A DNA stretch of 64,000 bases from Campylorhamphus procurvoides (Eukaryota > Chordata > Aves > Passeriformes > Dendrocolaptidae). Below the pieces are notes generated by a model. The model was not told the DNA's origin. It did not search any database and saw only the letters and a list, made by a program, of their open reading frames with translations. Each line of letters opens with the position of its first letter. The stretch's first letter is position 1. Where the stretch lies: the NCBI GenBank assembly GCA_013396655.1, contig WBMV01003351.1:248001-312000 (forward strand), read 5' to 3'. Shown here one piece after another: positions 1-14,261 of this stretch. Made by a program: the position numbers and the translations under genes.

Positions 1-3000
1 TGTTGCCATTACATACTGAATTATTTTGTTTTCTATGAGCCTTTTTTTTTCCCTTTTATTTCCTACTGCAAGTTACTTACTTTCCTAAAGGTTGTTTCTC
101 AGCACTAAGTCCTTCTATAAAACTGTCTACCTTCATTCAGACTGAAGAATTTTCCAACTTCCACAGACTAACTCTGATTTTGTGTTTTTCATGTACTTGT
201 CCAAATCTTCCATACACAGATACATACAAGCCATGTCCTGAAAGACAGACCTACCAGATGACTGATTTTTTCATAATGTGGCTGAAACTATCTGTTGCTT
301 ATCTTCTGTCTCTTAGGCCATTTTCATACAAAATAGTACGCAGACATTCTAAAGTTGACTTTGGATTCGGGAGTGGAAAATTGTTGGTAGTACTCTGATA
401 AGGAAATGGCTAATCAGCTATGGGCAGAGCATATTGATAAGAAGCATACTACTGCTTCTGTAAGCTTAGCTGTTATTTCTACATGTCACAACGTATTGTC
501 ATAGAGACACATGATGTGCCAGGTCTACATGATGCATCAAACCACTTGGACCAAACTTGGGCATCATTAACGTGGTTCTACACTGAATCCTAGACTACCC
601 TTCTCCTACCCAACTGACATCTTCTTCACACCTTCACATGGAAACCATGCCAAATGTTTGGAGAAATTGAGCAGTATAAAATAAATCTGAATTTTGTTTG
701 CTGATCTGGATATTTATGCCCCTAGAAGAAACACCTTTAACCTCAGCAATGTTATCTGTCCAAGTCTGTGTGAATTTAAGTCTGCTATCTACAGTTGGTG
801 CTCTGATTCAGGTGTTCCCCTATCAGCTGTTTCAGAATTATTTTACATATTTGTTTGCAGTTTTGTGCCTGGTCATATTCTGAGAACAAACAGAAAAAAA
901 TATATTAAATTTTCCACTCTTCAGTGGAAGTCACCAGAGGCTTCATGAAAACTTGGTAAACTTTTAGCTATTTTCACTGATGTTCTAGTCACTTTTCTTA
1001 AAATTCCTGGATGTAAGAAACAAAAAGCTAAATCTTGGCTATTTCTTTAAATGCTGAACTTGTCATATTTCAGCTATTGCTGAAATCATCACTTCTGAGA
1101 GATGAATCATTTCTGGATTATGTTACAGCCGGGGCTTTTGTTTTTATACAAAGACTAAAATGTGAGCTAAAGCCAACTACTTCCCAGGCAGAACTAACTT
1201 GGAGTAGGGATAGATGTGTGAATATATTTATGCATAGGTGGTCCAAGATTTTTGGCAGCACGAGCTGCCAATACTTATAATAAATCCCAGGAAAAACCTA
1301 CTAAGGTGATGTAATTTTTTACTCTAGTTTTATTCTCCAATTTAGCTATGCATTTCCTGTACATGTTAGTCACAATTTCTCAAGTCAGTGTGCTTTGGGT
1401 CAGAATGTTTCAGATGTAACTTATACAGTCCAAAAGCAAAACTGAAATATTTTGCTTTTCAATGATTCAATTCAACTACGGTATATTTTTATTATACTCA
1501 TTGTCCTATTCTACTTTATAATTTCCTTCCATTTGATGTTAAAAACACAGGCTGAAATGCAATGAAAGGGGAAAAAATAATGTCTGGTTGACATTTAAGA
1601 ACTTTCTTCTCAACTGTTTTCATGTGAGTGGATGATAAAAGTTTGTGAGTTATAGGAGGATCAGTAGGGACTTGATGAAGGGACTTGAGACTGAAAGTTT
1701 GCCTGCTTTTTCAACCATATCAGCTGGTTTAATAAAAGATATTACTTCTTCCTACCAACTGTACCTCCCTAGAGTTAAAACTCTCTATGTAAGTTTCTAT
1801 TTTAAGATTCTCTTGGCACTCATTTTTTTTGGGTGTTCCTGTGGGCTTGCTTTCACTGAAAGTCATGTCAATTACTGCACTCAGTGTACCCCAGGCAGCC
1901 TTGCTTGGCTGGCATTAAAACACATTCTGCAGTGGGAAGTTCTAGCCATAGTATATATGAGTGCATACACGCTCTTTCAGTGCTCATGCAGATCTGAAAA
2001 GTCATTGTAACTGTGAATTTTCACCTTCTGAAGGCATATTAAAAAAAAAAAGTTTCTTCCTTTCCTTTTCTGTCCCTCCTAAACTGATATGCTTTTCTGT
2101 CTTTTGTTGGCTTTGCAGCTTGTTGTAAAACTCTGCTTTTACTTTGTCTGAAGCCTAAGCTTGGTAGGAAGCCCAAGATTTACCTGTGAATTCTAATGTC
2201 TGAAATGTTGACATTGATTCATTTTTCATTTTGGACACAGGAGACATCTGCTGTGGATAAGAGATGTTTTATAAAGAGAAATCTTTTTTTCTTACTTGAC
2301 TGTTGCTGTGTAAAAACTGATGCATGACAGAACCTAAAAAGGACAAATACTGGAATTCATGAATTCATGTGCATGAAATAGAAGCTAACTTTGAATATGG
2401 GTGCTTGAAAATGAAAAAGGAACATCATATGAGATGACAGAGGAAAGAAGAATCAAGATGAAAAATGTCATTGCTGAATTTAACATAATTTGCAAATTGA
2501 ATCCTGAAGACATGCAGCTTTATAAGTCCTGTGAAATCTATTAGACCAGTATGAATATCAGAGTATGTAGACAACGCTGTCAACATTGATGCAGAATTTT
2601 CCGTCTTGCCTGGCTAATCCAGGCTCTTTTTAAATAGATCACAGAAAAAATAAATAGTGTGTATTTTCCTGTGTTAGCCATAAAGACAGAAGTGTTTTTC
2701 ACTTCTAGTCTGTGGTAAAATTTACCTTTTCCAAGCTCACTGACCCTTGTAAACACCACAAAATTTGGTAATAGTGTGGTTTTTTTATTCTGGATAAATG
2801 TCTTTCTTAAACTTTTATTAAATTGCAGGTAGCAAAGGTATTTAACTATTATACTATACCACATTAACTGTAGTCCATACATAGATTAAAAGTACATACA
2901 GTGCTTCTGGAGGAGGTGGCTTCAGAACAGTCTCATCAAGGGCATCCACATTTCTCAGGGCTAGAGAGCCTCAACAGTAGTCAGGGATTGCACCCTCATG

Positions 3001-6000
3001 TCCACAGAAGTGAGTTTTGTAATCTTAATAATCCTAACTCAGATTTATACCCCTTGCCTTGGAGACTTAATTCATTGAGGTTAGAGTTGGAAATTGCAGG
3101 GACATAAAACTTTGAAGCACAAAGATACTGGATATCGACGGGCTGTCTTCCCTTCTGCAAAGTACCCCAGGATGGGTTTTTCCAACACAATGCAGTCTCA
3201 CCTTAGCAGCAATATAATATTCAGAGGTTGAAGAATGTAAATATTCATTAACTACTTCTATAGTTCGATGAAGGATATATGATGGTGTTTCCATAACTGA
3301 ATTTCAAGTTTAATAAATAGAAAGATTTTTTTTTCTAGTTTGAAGTATTTTAGGTAACCAAAAATCCTAACATTGGGTCACATTTGGCATTTTTTTTCCT
3401 TTTTCCTTTAATCCTTTGCTGAAAAAGAAAAAAAAAACAACAAAACAAAACAACAAAACTGCTCTCCCTCACATTCAGTCATTTTTTAAAGTAGTCTTCA
3501 CACTGAAGCTTGTGTTAAAAATGTTGCAAAAATCTTAAGTACTAAGACAAATCCTATGATTTTAAACTACTATAGTTGGTCAAAGCTGATTTGAAAAAGA
3601 AGTGGTTTGTGCTGCAAAGATTTCACAGAAACCAGCAAAGGAGAATGGCAACTTTGAGAAAAAACGTCTCCATGCTTTTGAATCAGAAGTTTTCTTTTGG
3701 AAATAATCACCTTGTACGAAAGTTTTCCTCAGCTTAAGAATGTTTATCATCCATCTACTAGTTATTCACTTTTGCTCTTCATTATTATTTGTTCTCATGT
3801 GTTAAGATGTTTAAGCTGTGTTTTGTAATGCATTGTTCAAGCTTAACATAAATAAGGTCTGTTGTGAACACTGCAGTACTCTGGCCAGGAGATCTGAAGT
3901 TGAATTTTCCTCTTATTTATTATTAAAATTCTTTTTTTTAAAAAAAAAACATTCTCATTGAGAAGAATATATAGTATAAAACAAACAAAAAAGCCCATGC
4001 TAGCAAACATTTGATGGCATATTCAGCTCATAAAAAACTAGAAAGAGATTTTATTTACTGTGTCATCTCTGAATTGCTTCCATGAAAAACTGCTGTTGAC
4101 TGAAAAAGCCCCAACTCTAAGGTATGTCAGAATTAAAAAAATAAAAAGGACATTTTTTCTTTAATTATGAGGAAAAAGAAATTCAACCCTCTTCTCCCTT
4201 TCTTTCAGTTCCCAGCACTTAATGGCAGCTTAATTTCTCTTTCATGCCTTGGTCTCAGAGACTTTTTTCCTAAAACAGTGCACAAGGTACTGGAAGTCCA
4301 AGAGATTGACTGCTTTGTAGATATTTCCATTCCTCTGTAGTGTCAGTAGATGAAGGGTGGAACCATGAGGGAACCATTCAATGACTATACTTTGAGGCTT
4401 TCTCAAAATTTCTGGAGCAGTGAGTATTTACTTTTCCTATGCAAGCGGAGGAGCTATAGCTACAAGGACTGAGAAAGTCATGACCAAAATATTGTGTATT
4501 AAATGCATGTGTTTTTGCCTCTGGGCACCCAATGACCCAGATAACTGGAAAGTTCTCCCATTAGGATTTCCCTTATAGCTACTCTTTTTCTCAAAGCTGG
4601 AAGTCTTGGGAACAGCCATATCTTACAAATTAACAGCCTCTCTGTTCTTTGTGGCACTTTAAGCACCCACCATTACCCTGCCCTTAATTCTTTGTAATGC
4701 AATTTAAAAATCCTATAAAATATTGGAAGAAAGTACATGAAAAAAATCATTAAATAAATGTGATACATGTATCTTAGAGGGCATGGCCTGCATCAATTTG
4801 TAGAACATACACCCCGCTTATGGAAATTACCTACCTCTTTGGACCTTTTACAATCATTATACCTTCCTAAAAGGAAATTTGTGTTTTATGTTACGAATTT
4901 AGAGGGAGTTTGAGGGTGGACTTCTTTGTTATTTGGGGCTCTACCTTGTCATTTAATTTGTATATATTTGCATATTTGATATGACTTATTTCATAGACCA
5001 GTAGCGACACCATGTTATTTTGGATTGTTCTTGTGATTAATAAATACTCTAGTTATCAAATATTAAGAAAACACAGCCTAGGGAATTCAAATCCTTGGTA
5101 CAGTGTAGGTGATAATTTGTCCTGGAGTGTGGGACTAAAGATTGTGTTGCCGAGAGCTTGGTAACAGGATCAGGAGCTCTTCATGGTCACCCTTTCCCAT
5201 TTAACCCCAGGCTAAAAGTAACTGAAAATTGTTTTCATCAGATATGGTTGCTCAGTCCTTGATGGTCTCATAGCAAAGCCAGACTGACTGCATTATAAAT
5301 TTTCCATAACAAAGTACTTTAATGAGCATCATTGTTTTCAGTATCAGCCAAAATCTGACTGGGAAATTGAGGAGGTGGCCTTCAGAGTAGAGTGACCTTT
5401 TATCCCAAGACATATTCTTTGAACAAAACTAAAGCACACTGGGAAACTAGAATTATTATGGGATCACACCGAGTAACCTATGTCATACAGATTCAATTAG
5501 TAAGTAAAAACAGTGAGTTTTTACATACTTAATTGTAGTATTTTTTAATTTAGAGTAGAATCGAATGAAAAAAACCAATCACATAATTCCATGATTGAAA
5601 CTCAGGCAATTTTATTAACATATTATTTCTGACTGTTCTTAGTACATGGTTGCCATACTAATGCAAAAGCTGGACTGAAATTGTACTGTTCAGTGTCCAC
5701 AGTATTTTCATACTGTAAAACATGGTACATAATAAATCTGAATAAAACCTACTGCGCTATATTGGAAGCCATAATTTCAAAAGAATGCATTTTTTCCCTA
5801 AATAATTTAAAGTAACATAGGAAAATCAATATTTAATCTTCCCAGTACTATTATACACTGGGGGAAGAACTGGATATATAGTTCAGGATGATAGAATGTT
5901 AGAACAAATATATACACAGTACAGTTTGCTAGAGGGTCTTGAATAGTTGCATGTGAATTACAATGAAACGAGGAAGTAGCCTTTATGCTAGAAAACCAAG

Positions 6001-9000
6001 GGTTTTAGGATGATTTTTTAGGAGGGTAGGGTATTCTCGTTTCAGCACAGAGAGGATGCTATTCATCTGGAAAGAGATAAACCACATTGTAGAGAGTACA
6101 CCAAGCTACATCAATGACTTTTTAAAGAAGTTCAGAGTGTAATTAAGAACAAGACTCTCAGGTGGTTTAAATCAAATAAAAATCAAATCTCTTGGCTTTC
6201 TCTGAGCTTTATAGTTTGCCCAAGGTGAATATTTATCCAGGTGTAAAGCTGGATCTGTACGAAGAATAAGGCTGGAGACCATGAACTCCTGTAATGCTTG
6301 TAAATATTCCAGGAGGGTTAGCTGTGGGTGTCAGTTGGTTAAAAAAGCACACTAAACAATAAATCTATAGCTCTTAGATCGGTTTTCTGAATCCACCACG
6401 TCATATGAAGGCTAAACATGTAGTTTTTATAAAGATGCCTACCAATGTTTCCAGCAATATGTTAATTTGAAAAGAAAAAGCATGAAGTTTCATCAAGACG
6501 AATCCCAAGGACTGTGGTTAACGTGTCTTCACAACAGCAACTCACAGAGCAGTTGCTAATTGCTGCATTATTTGGAATTGCAAGGACAAAGCTACCACCA
6601 CTGCACTGGAAGCAGTCAGATGCTGCGAGTGACCCTTTCTCTAAAGGATATCTCTAGCAAATCATGTTGTCTGAATATTCAGAAGTTCTTCTTAAAAGGG
6701 CATGTGAGAATTAGGAGTTTCATTAAGAAAGTCCTCTTATTTTATCATTTTAAACCCCACAATAATTATATATAAAAATGAAGCAGAATTGTGAATGACC
6801 TGCTGTCATTTCAATAGATTTCGACAGAAATATCTTTCAGAGCTGATACTAGTAAATTAAGATTCCCAGTGCCAAATAATTTTTATCCAAGGCAGCATTT
6901 TTTAGCATGCTGGATAGAATGAAATTGCAATATATTTGATATTATTAGATAGAAAAAATAATAAAGTGAAATACGAATATATGTACTGTATGTACTCTTT
7001 CCATTGGTTGGTATAGAGATGTCTTTACCTCACAATAATGTCAGATTGCATGAAAACACATCAGTGCCAATGAATATCTTGGGTGAATATTGACTCTTCA
7101 CCTGAAAAGTTAGAGCCACTCAGGCTTGTTGGTATGTGTTAATGGAGTCCTCTCCTGCTTTGCCACAAGCATGCCTATTGTCCTGTCACAGTAAATAGAC
7201 ATAACCCTAGCTAAATCCTTTCATGTTCCAAAGGAATCACAGCAGATGGGCTGGGACAGGAAGGCACATCAGCATCCTTGTAGCCTTCACTTGCCTTTGG
7301 TCTAACATTTGACAGTGCATATGTTTTTAACCTGCAATGGGGTAGTGGTTGTACAATAGCAGAGCATTTTATCCATTGGTGAGGCAGAACCTTTCCAGGG
7401 ACTGGAGTTCTTGTGCACCTATGTAAAATGGGAGAGCAACTAGTTAAGATGGAATAAATATCTGTTACATGCTGTTTCTTAGAAGTCTGTGAAACATTTT
7501 TAAATAGAAACCAGTAAACTTCAGAAGACTACTTTCAGATGGAATATTTTGGAAACAATTATACACAAACCTCCAAAAAGAAAAATTGGTTCTAAATATT
7601 GTTGGGGAAAACCAAAAAAAACCCCTCTCACTTTCCTAATTATTTTACATAGCTTCATTACTCTGAATGCAGAACTCCCTATAAGAATAATAACTAGTAT
7701 TTTATAAGGATCTGCAAAATTTTTTCTGAAGCGTTTTTGTGTACATTTCCTTTCCTATTGGCCCCAGTCTACAATAACACTAGCAGAGAGTAGAACTACC
7801 AAACATAGTAGATTCTGTGTGCAACTTCTATGACTACAGGTCTAGCAGAGACTCACACAGACTATTATCTATGCTAATTTTAGGGGACAGACTCATTGCT
7901 TCTAGTGTATCTCTTTTATTTTCTGTTACATGCAGAGCATGACACTGCTGATGAAATGTGTTAACTGAAGATGGTAGCTTGTAAAGTTCAAGTGTGTAAA
8001 GTGCGGAGGAGGTCATGGGTTTGTAGGTAATTTTATAACTTGAAATAACTATAGGAAGTTATTGTAGGAAGGTCTTGGATTGTACCTCCAAGATGACACA
8101 TTGTTATTTGGCTTTAAATGAACTTTTCTCACATTTTTAATTTCTAGGGATGTTGTGTGATATTCTGATCCTCTAAGGCCATTTTAGAAAACCAATACTT
8201 TTGCAGCAGAAAAGGCAGGACTGAGTCACCACTGACTTTATCTTAACACTGCAGTTCCAACTACCTGATGACAGCACATCTGCTCATAGTTAATTCATAT
8301 AACCAGGCAAGACATTTCTAATTTGTTGTAATTTGTTATGATACAGACATAAGTAATAGTCTGCAAGTGGAAAACAGTGGTAAGATTTCTTACCGTGCTG
8401 AACTTCCCTGCAGAAACACATTCCACAGCATTAGCTCTGCCTGCATCTGCACTCATTTGCACTGTTGGACATCTGCACAGTGTACCAATGGCCACACTGT
8501 ATCTTTTTTTTTGTGGAAATAGGATGTGGTAGGGATGACTAAATGGCTTTCACTCTGAGTTGTGGCTGATGGTTTCACTGGCAATAAGCAATCAGAAGGT
8601 GCTTCCATGGCTTAGCCGTAACCCATTTGTTTGATTAAGGGAAAAGGAGAAAATATTCAGTCTCAGGGGAGATTGGCGGAATGGTTATATTTTTCAGATC
8701 TCTTCACAAACAAGTGGTTACACTTAGCAGGGGTATATTACTACTGAGTGCTTTAAAACAGATCACATCCTCAAACTGCTATCCCATGAAGAGGATGTTA
8801 TCTCCACCTACTCTACCAATTTTCTCAGGACAGCATGGAAAGAAAGTCCTCGGATTTTCCTGAGAGCAGGATTTGCTTTGTTAGTTCTCACTAAATTTGA
8901 AAAGCAAGAATTTTCTCTCCTCTGCACCTGTCTTCATAAATAAAACCCCTGCAGTACTTAGATCTAGATAAATGTATGTTCTGCGTATATCTATGCAATA

Positions 9001-11077
9001 ACTAGAGGACAAATGATCTTCCACTTTTATTTCTACAACTTTAATGAAAGAAGCAGAGTTGTATTACACAGCTGCAAGTGAGGAAGGTGTGCTGTCACTG
9101 CCAAGCCACAGAATTGTACCTACGAAGCATTTATCTTATAATACGGCACTTGACTATGGGATAGTTTGAATCATCTTGCGTATATACAATAGTGACAAAG
9201 ATATCATTCTTGATCTTTTCTTTTCCTAAGCCTGGTCTGTTCATCAGTTGAAAAAAATATAATTCCTCTCTCTTCTTTCCTCAGTCATAACTTTATATCC
9301 AGGAATGACCTTTAATGTACTATCTTGAAAGACATTGGAAATAATAAGTATGTGATGTGAAAAGTTCTGTAGGTTATGAGCAAGGGAAAGTATAGAATCA
9401 AACTTCCTAATGCTTTTTTTTTTTTACAAATTCTAGCCTAACCAACCTTAACACACAGCTGATACGACTCATTGTATTTTGAATACAGTCCTAGAGTTTC
9501 AGAGTTAGCTCATTGTAAAAATTTTCAATACTAAGATATTAATTATGTAACGTGTAAAATACTCTGAATACTATTTGAAAATAAAATCACAGGGAATCAT
9601 AATGTACTGTTTACATAAATAAGCAGGTTTCTTTAAGAAAATGTAATCACCTATCAGAATTCCCATCAATGTGGGAGGCAAACAGTCATCAGTACTGTGC
9701 CAGTCTGCCTCCCATGGGAACAGAGCCAGGTCTGTATTTCACACTTGCAAAACACACACTGTTACCAGCTGATGAAGACTGGATGCATGCTGGATGTATT
9801 GTGAGACCTTCAAGGGGATGCAGGGAGAATTAGTATAATTTGTGGTTTTGTTCACAAAGCTGAGGAGATGCAGCTGAAATTAAAGCAGATCTCTGGGTGA
9901 CCTACAGGCAAATGCAATGCCTGAAGATATGCCTGGTCCAGCTTGGCATGGGCATTCTCTCTCTGCAACATTCTATTTTCAGTGGGGTGATGTAGGGCAT
10001 CCTGAAACAGTTAGCTTGACCATTCCAGTTTTCATTTGAGGGATTCTTAAACCAAGAAGACTTTTGTTTTTCTTTTGTATTTGTACCATAGCATTGAATG
10101 CTACAGGTTTGCATAAACCTGTTAAAATATTGAGTCATTGCTTTGTGATGTTTTACCAAGAGCTTGTTGCCAATATAGGTAGGTCCAAACACTGAGTGAA
10201 AGGCAAGCACCTGTCTCATTTCAACAATTAACTTGATAGTAAAAAGGGAAAGAAAGTGTCTTATTCATCTTCTGCTGGTCATCTTACATGGCTTGGTGCA
10301 AACCTCAGAGCAGGATAGGCCTGGAAAGTTAAAACCAGCCATAAATACACTACATTATTAATATGATAATGTGTATTCTAGGGTAAGAAACCTTGCCTCA
10401 GCCTTAAGATAGGTGTGCAATCTCATTAAACATCCTGCCACAGATTAAAAGGGACCTGGATTAGACAGAGCTTGCAGAATAGAGAATGTGTTCCAACCCA
10501 GAACTCTAGTCAGAGGTATATATACATACGCACGTCATTTTTAACAAAATGTTTAGTAGACTTGTATCTGCATATGGCACAACTCATTATAATCCCATGA
10601 AAGTCACTATGGTCCTGTATTGTGATACATTTCAGGACATATTCTGTCATCTTGAGTAACAAAAGCTGTGCTTAAGCCATAAATTAAATGACACCAGAAA
10701 ATATTTCCAGGCACTGGAAGCCTTTTACACATTGTTGCACCACTAGAATATTCTCTGCCACGCTTTTCCTTTATTCTCAGTTGTATTTTTGGAGTTATCC
10801 CAATGGCTCACTTGGAATAGACACCTGTTTTGGTGGTCACCTGTTTTGAAGACTAAGAGAGCTTGATGATATAGTTGAAGCCAAATCACCCTGACTGATC
10901 TTAGGGCCAGAGTATGCAGGCAGTATATAATTAGTAATGTATTTGTAGCCACATTTCCAAGGGAACATTTATTACTAAAAGGGGAGTTTTGTTAAAATTG
11001 ACATATCCTCAGTTTTAATGAGAAGATATTTCATGCTCAGACTAAAGTCCACTATAAACCAATCTGACAAAGGATGT
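1..11077. other. Gene-free unique sequence, 11 kb
   Basis: No recognisable gene, RNA gene or transposon is seen here. The sequence is AT-rich with few CpG dinucleotides. Open frames are short and on both strands. The longest, 1645-2010 on the plus strand (121 codons), opens on GTG and resembles no protein family I know; a few frames of this size are expected by chance in 64 kb. Small landmarks are a perfect 14-bp palindrome (GAATTCATGAATTC, 2353-2366), an A-rich repeat at 3422-3458 and a T12 run at 9414-9425. Old, diverged transposon pieces could be hidden. Intronic or intergenic origin cannot be decided from the sequence. Confidence 0.6.
3422..3458. repeat. A-rich simple repeat, (AAAAC)-like
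   Basis: An A run passes into irregular AAC and AAAAC units, with no G after the first few bases. It is a low-complexity repeat; no adjoining retrotransposon body was recognised, so it is not an obvious poly(A) tail. Confidence 0.7.
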
Positions 11078-11545
11078 GAAGGACAAGAAGAAGATATTCC
11101 ACAGGTACATCATTAGCTAAAACCAGAAAGGCTTGGGTAAATGCAGGACAGCTGCTGAGTGGGAGAAGGAACACATATCTGTCCAACATTGTAGCCTTCC
11201 ATGATGAGATGACTGGCTCAGTGGATGAGGGAGAACAGTGAATCTTGTTTGTCTTGACTTTAACAAAGTTTTTGAGACTGTCTGCTATAACCTCCTCATA
11301 GACAAGTTTATGAAGTATGGGCTAGAAAAATGGATAATAAAGTGATTTACAAATGGTCTGAATTTTTGGGCTCAAAAGGTTATTATCAGTGTTATAGAGT
11401 CCATCTGGATGCCAGACAGGAGTAGTGTACTACAGAGGTTGATACTGGTGCCAGTATTCTTTAATATCTTTTTTATTGACCTAGACAATAGGGCAGAGAG
11501 CACCCTCGGTAAGTTTTCAGATGAAACAAAAGTGGAAGCCATTTT
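11078..11545 (+). mobile_element. CR1 LINE fragment (reverse transcriptase part of ORF2), degenerate
   Basis: This is a decayed piece of a CR1 non-LTR retrotransposon. The start (GGACAAGAAGAAGATATTCCACAG and on) resembles the CR1 ORF2 stretch just upstream of the reverse transcriptase. From about 11180 the sequence encodes broken versions of conserved CR1 segments: a GWLSG/DEG-like part, then the LDFNKVFETVCYNLL-like equivalent of LDFSKAFDTV, then a VLFNIFFIDLD-like part and a KFSDETK-like relic of the FADDTKL catalytic motif. Several stops and frameshifts interrupt it, and sequence seems missing between about 11155 and 11175. Both ends are truncated; the 3' UTR and ATTCTGTG tail are absent. 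The family call is firm; the exact ends are uncertain by some tens of bases. Confidence 0.85.
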
Positions 11546-13109
11546 TCAATGAATTGGGCAAATGTGGTCAAGTCACAAAAGTGGAAGTGAGGTGTCACAG
11601 AAACCTTAAAGTAAATGCAGTTGTTACGTAGCTGAATTCTCTGTTTCTTAAAAGTGGAAAGACATGAAAGTTTCCCTCAACCTCAACTTTTTGACTTCAG
11701 TGTTCCATGTATCATGCTAATCATGTACTTGGTACAGACAACAGCTCTAGACGAAATCCATTCTCCAGAAAGAGCAACTTTTAAATGTCATAGGGATCCT
11801 TTGGTATTTAAGGGGAAACCCTAGTTCTGACAAAGCAAGACATAAGAGTCTAAGAAATAAGTACCTGAGGAATAACATCAGAAGATAATAACCTGAAGAA
11901 GCTTTATGCCAATAATGTCTCTTCCTAGAGATGAATAAGGCAGGTGTTCATATCAAGTGATAGCTAAAGTTTCAGTCAGAACCTCTTACAGTGAAAACAT
12001 TCTCCTAGAATATCACAACAGGCATATATGCCATTCCAGTTGTTGAAACTGTAGAGAACCATATGCAAAATCTGTAATTCATCTGCCAGCTATGTGAGCA
12101 ATCACTGTCAATTTTTCCTCTTAGAGTAAGAGATTGGGAAAGCTTTAGAAGTAGAAAGTGGTCCTTGATGTAGCACCTAATTCTATATTTCAGGGGTTTT
12201 TTTAAGCCTATGACAACTTTCTTCTAGGGTTAAAATAAGTATAAAACGTATTATTCACTGGGTTTGTTAACATTTTGCAGGGTCTCAGTATTTTGTCTGT
12301 GTGAGGTTCAAGGTGTCAAGTTCAACATCATTTAAAATGTAACTGAACTTTTCTAGATGAATAATACAACTGCACCTCCGCATTTAATATTTGTATTTTC
12401 CAGTTTTCTAACTGTGAATATTTCAACCAGGCATTATCTGTCTGTGGTATTTCTGAACATCCTGAGTGTTGCTTGATTTGAAGGTCTGTATAAGTGGGGT
12501 TTAGCACACAGCATACTCAATATGCAAATCCTTCAGAGAGAAGAAATGCATGCTTTGTGTTTCACAATTATGAGTACAGAAGTACTGAGAAATGGCATGT
12601 GTGGGAAGTTATCAGGTCATAGGCAGTCTTTTGGGCATGACATATTGAGAAAAGTTGAATTTCCATTTGCAGGATTCTGCCTCCTCTATTGGAGAGAACA
12701 GCTGGAGGACATGGTGATGTCCTGAATGGGACCAGCATTTTGAGTGGCAAGATCTTTTCACCTTCTGGGGAAGGACAGACCTCATCCTTTAATGTTACTA
12801 AATTGTGAGCATGTTAAACAGTGGAAAGATAGAAAATGATGATGTTCTAGAACTGACATTTGAGCATTAAAAATATGCAAAAGGTCTGATAAATTATTAA
12901 AGAGAAGGAAAGAGGATGAAAAGGAACAGGGAATAAACATTTGCTACAATGAATTATGTGGAAATCTTGAGCAACAATCTGACAAACAAGTTACAACTGA
13001 ATCTTTAGACAAGGGCTAGCTTTGAGTTGTATAGCAGAAGAAATATAAAAAAAGCAAAAAACCAGGTTTTTAAAAAGTTAGGATATAGTAGTTAAACATC
13101 ACCTCCAGC
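11546..13109. other. Unique sequence between two CR1 pieces
   Basis: No gene or repeat is recognised. Overlapping short open frames occur at 12522-12750 on both strands, with no family resemblance. An octamer-type ATGCAAAT lies at 12522-12529, but such an 8-mer is expected by chance a few times in a window this size. Nothing shows that the CR1 pieces on either side were once one element: they cover overlapping parts of ORF2, so they are separate insertions. Confidence 0.5.
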
Positions 13110-14261
13110 CATCTTGCAACAGTGGGATTATCTCACTGCTTTGAACAGCCTGGGAGCTGGAATAAAGTAGATGCCACTCCAGTCTTCAAAAAGGGCAAGG
13201 AGGAGGACCCAGGAAATTATTGGCTAGTCAGCCTTACTTCAATCCCTAGAAAGATGATGAAGTGCCTTATTCTGGAAGCAATCTCTATCTACACGGATGA
13301 CAGGAAGGTGATCAGGAGTAGTCAGCATGGATTCACTGAAGGGGAATCATGTTTTAACAACCTGATTTTCTTCTACGATGAAACAACTACCTGGATGGAT
13401 GAGGGGAGACCAGTGGATATTTCCTATCTCAAATTCAGCAAGACTTTTGACACTGTCTCTTACACCCTCATAGGTAAGCTCAGGAAGTGTGGACTGGATA
13501 AGTGGACATTGAAGTGGATTGAAGACTGTCTAAACAGCAGATCCCAGAAGGTCATAATCAGGGTCTAGCTGGAGGCCTGTCACTAGTGGTGTCCCCCAAG
13601 GTTCAATACTGGGCCCAGTATTGTTTAACTCTTTCAATGACTTGGATGAATTGTTAGAGGCCTCCTCAGCAAGTTCTCTAATGACAAAAGATTGGAACAA
13701 GTGGCTGATACCCCAGAGGGCTGTGCAGCCCTTCCGAAGGACCTGAACAGGTTAGAGATATGGACAGAGGAGAATGGTCTGAAGTTCAAAAGGGCAAATG
13801 CAGGGTCCTGCACCTGGAGAAGAATAAATCCAGGCACCAGTGCAGGCTAGGGGGCTGATCTGCTGGAAAGCAGCTCTGAGGAGAAGGACCTGGGCGTCCT
13901 GATGGATAACAAGTTGTCCATGAGCGAGCAGTGTGCCCTTCTGGCCAAGAAGGCCAATGGTATCCATGGATGCATTAGGAAGAGCAGTCTTCCAGGTGTT
14001 GCTGAGCAATAAGACAAGAGGCAATGAGCATAAATTCACGCAGAGGCAGTTTCATCTGAATACGAGGAAGAACTTCTTTACTGTGCAGGTGTCCAAGCAC
14101 TGGAACAGATTAGCCAGAGTCTTTCTCGCTGGAGATATTCAAAAACTGCCTGCACAAAAACCTGTGCCCTGTGCTCTGGGATGACCCTGCTGGAGCAGGG
14201 AGGTTGGACCATATGACTCACTTGTCCCTTCCAACCTTTCCTATTCTGTGATTCTGTGATT
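13110..14261 (+). mobile_element. CR1 LINE, 5'-truncated, with 3' end, internally deleted
   Basis: This is the most complete CR1 copy in the window. An open frame at 13122-13568 (148 codons) encodes the front of the reverse transcriptase, with FKKGKEEDPGNYW, a QHGFTEGESC-like part and YLKFSKTFDTVSYTL (family form LDFSKAFDTVSH). A stop and one-base shift at about 13567 move the reading to the next frame, which carries [20 protein letters not shown]. The catalytic FADD motif is decayed to FSND (about 13672). ORF2 then continues to about 13970, where roughly 0.3-0.4 kb expected in a full copy is missing before the C-terminal part (HWNRLARV). The 3' end is intact: ATTCTGTGATTCTGTGATT at about 14243-14261. 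It is inactive, being 5'-truncated, frameshifted and catalytically broken. Confidence 0.93.

Noticed and set aside
1645..2010. 121-codon plus-strand open frame, GTG start
   Set aside because: Non-ATG start, no domain, no codon signature; expected by chance at this length in 64 kb.
2353..2366. Perfect 14-bp palindrome as an operator or transposon end
   Set aside because: Single occurrence, no matching partner or adjoining gene; probably chance plus a 9-bp local repeat.
12522..12529. Octamer ATGCAAAT as a regulatory site (also near 24633 and 62402)
   Set aside because: Three occurrences in 64 kb of AT-rich DNA are about what chance gives.
13122..13568. 148-codon open frame as a host gene
   Set aside because: It is the CR1 reverse transcriptase and is continued in another frame after a shift.
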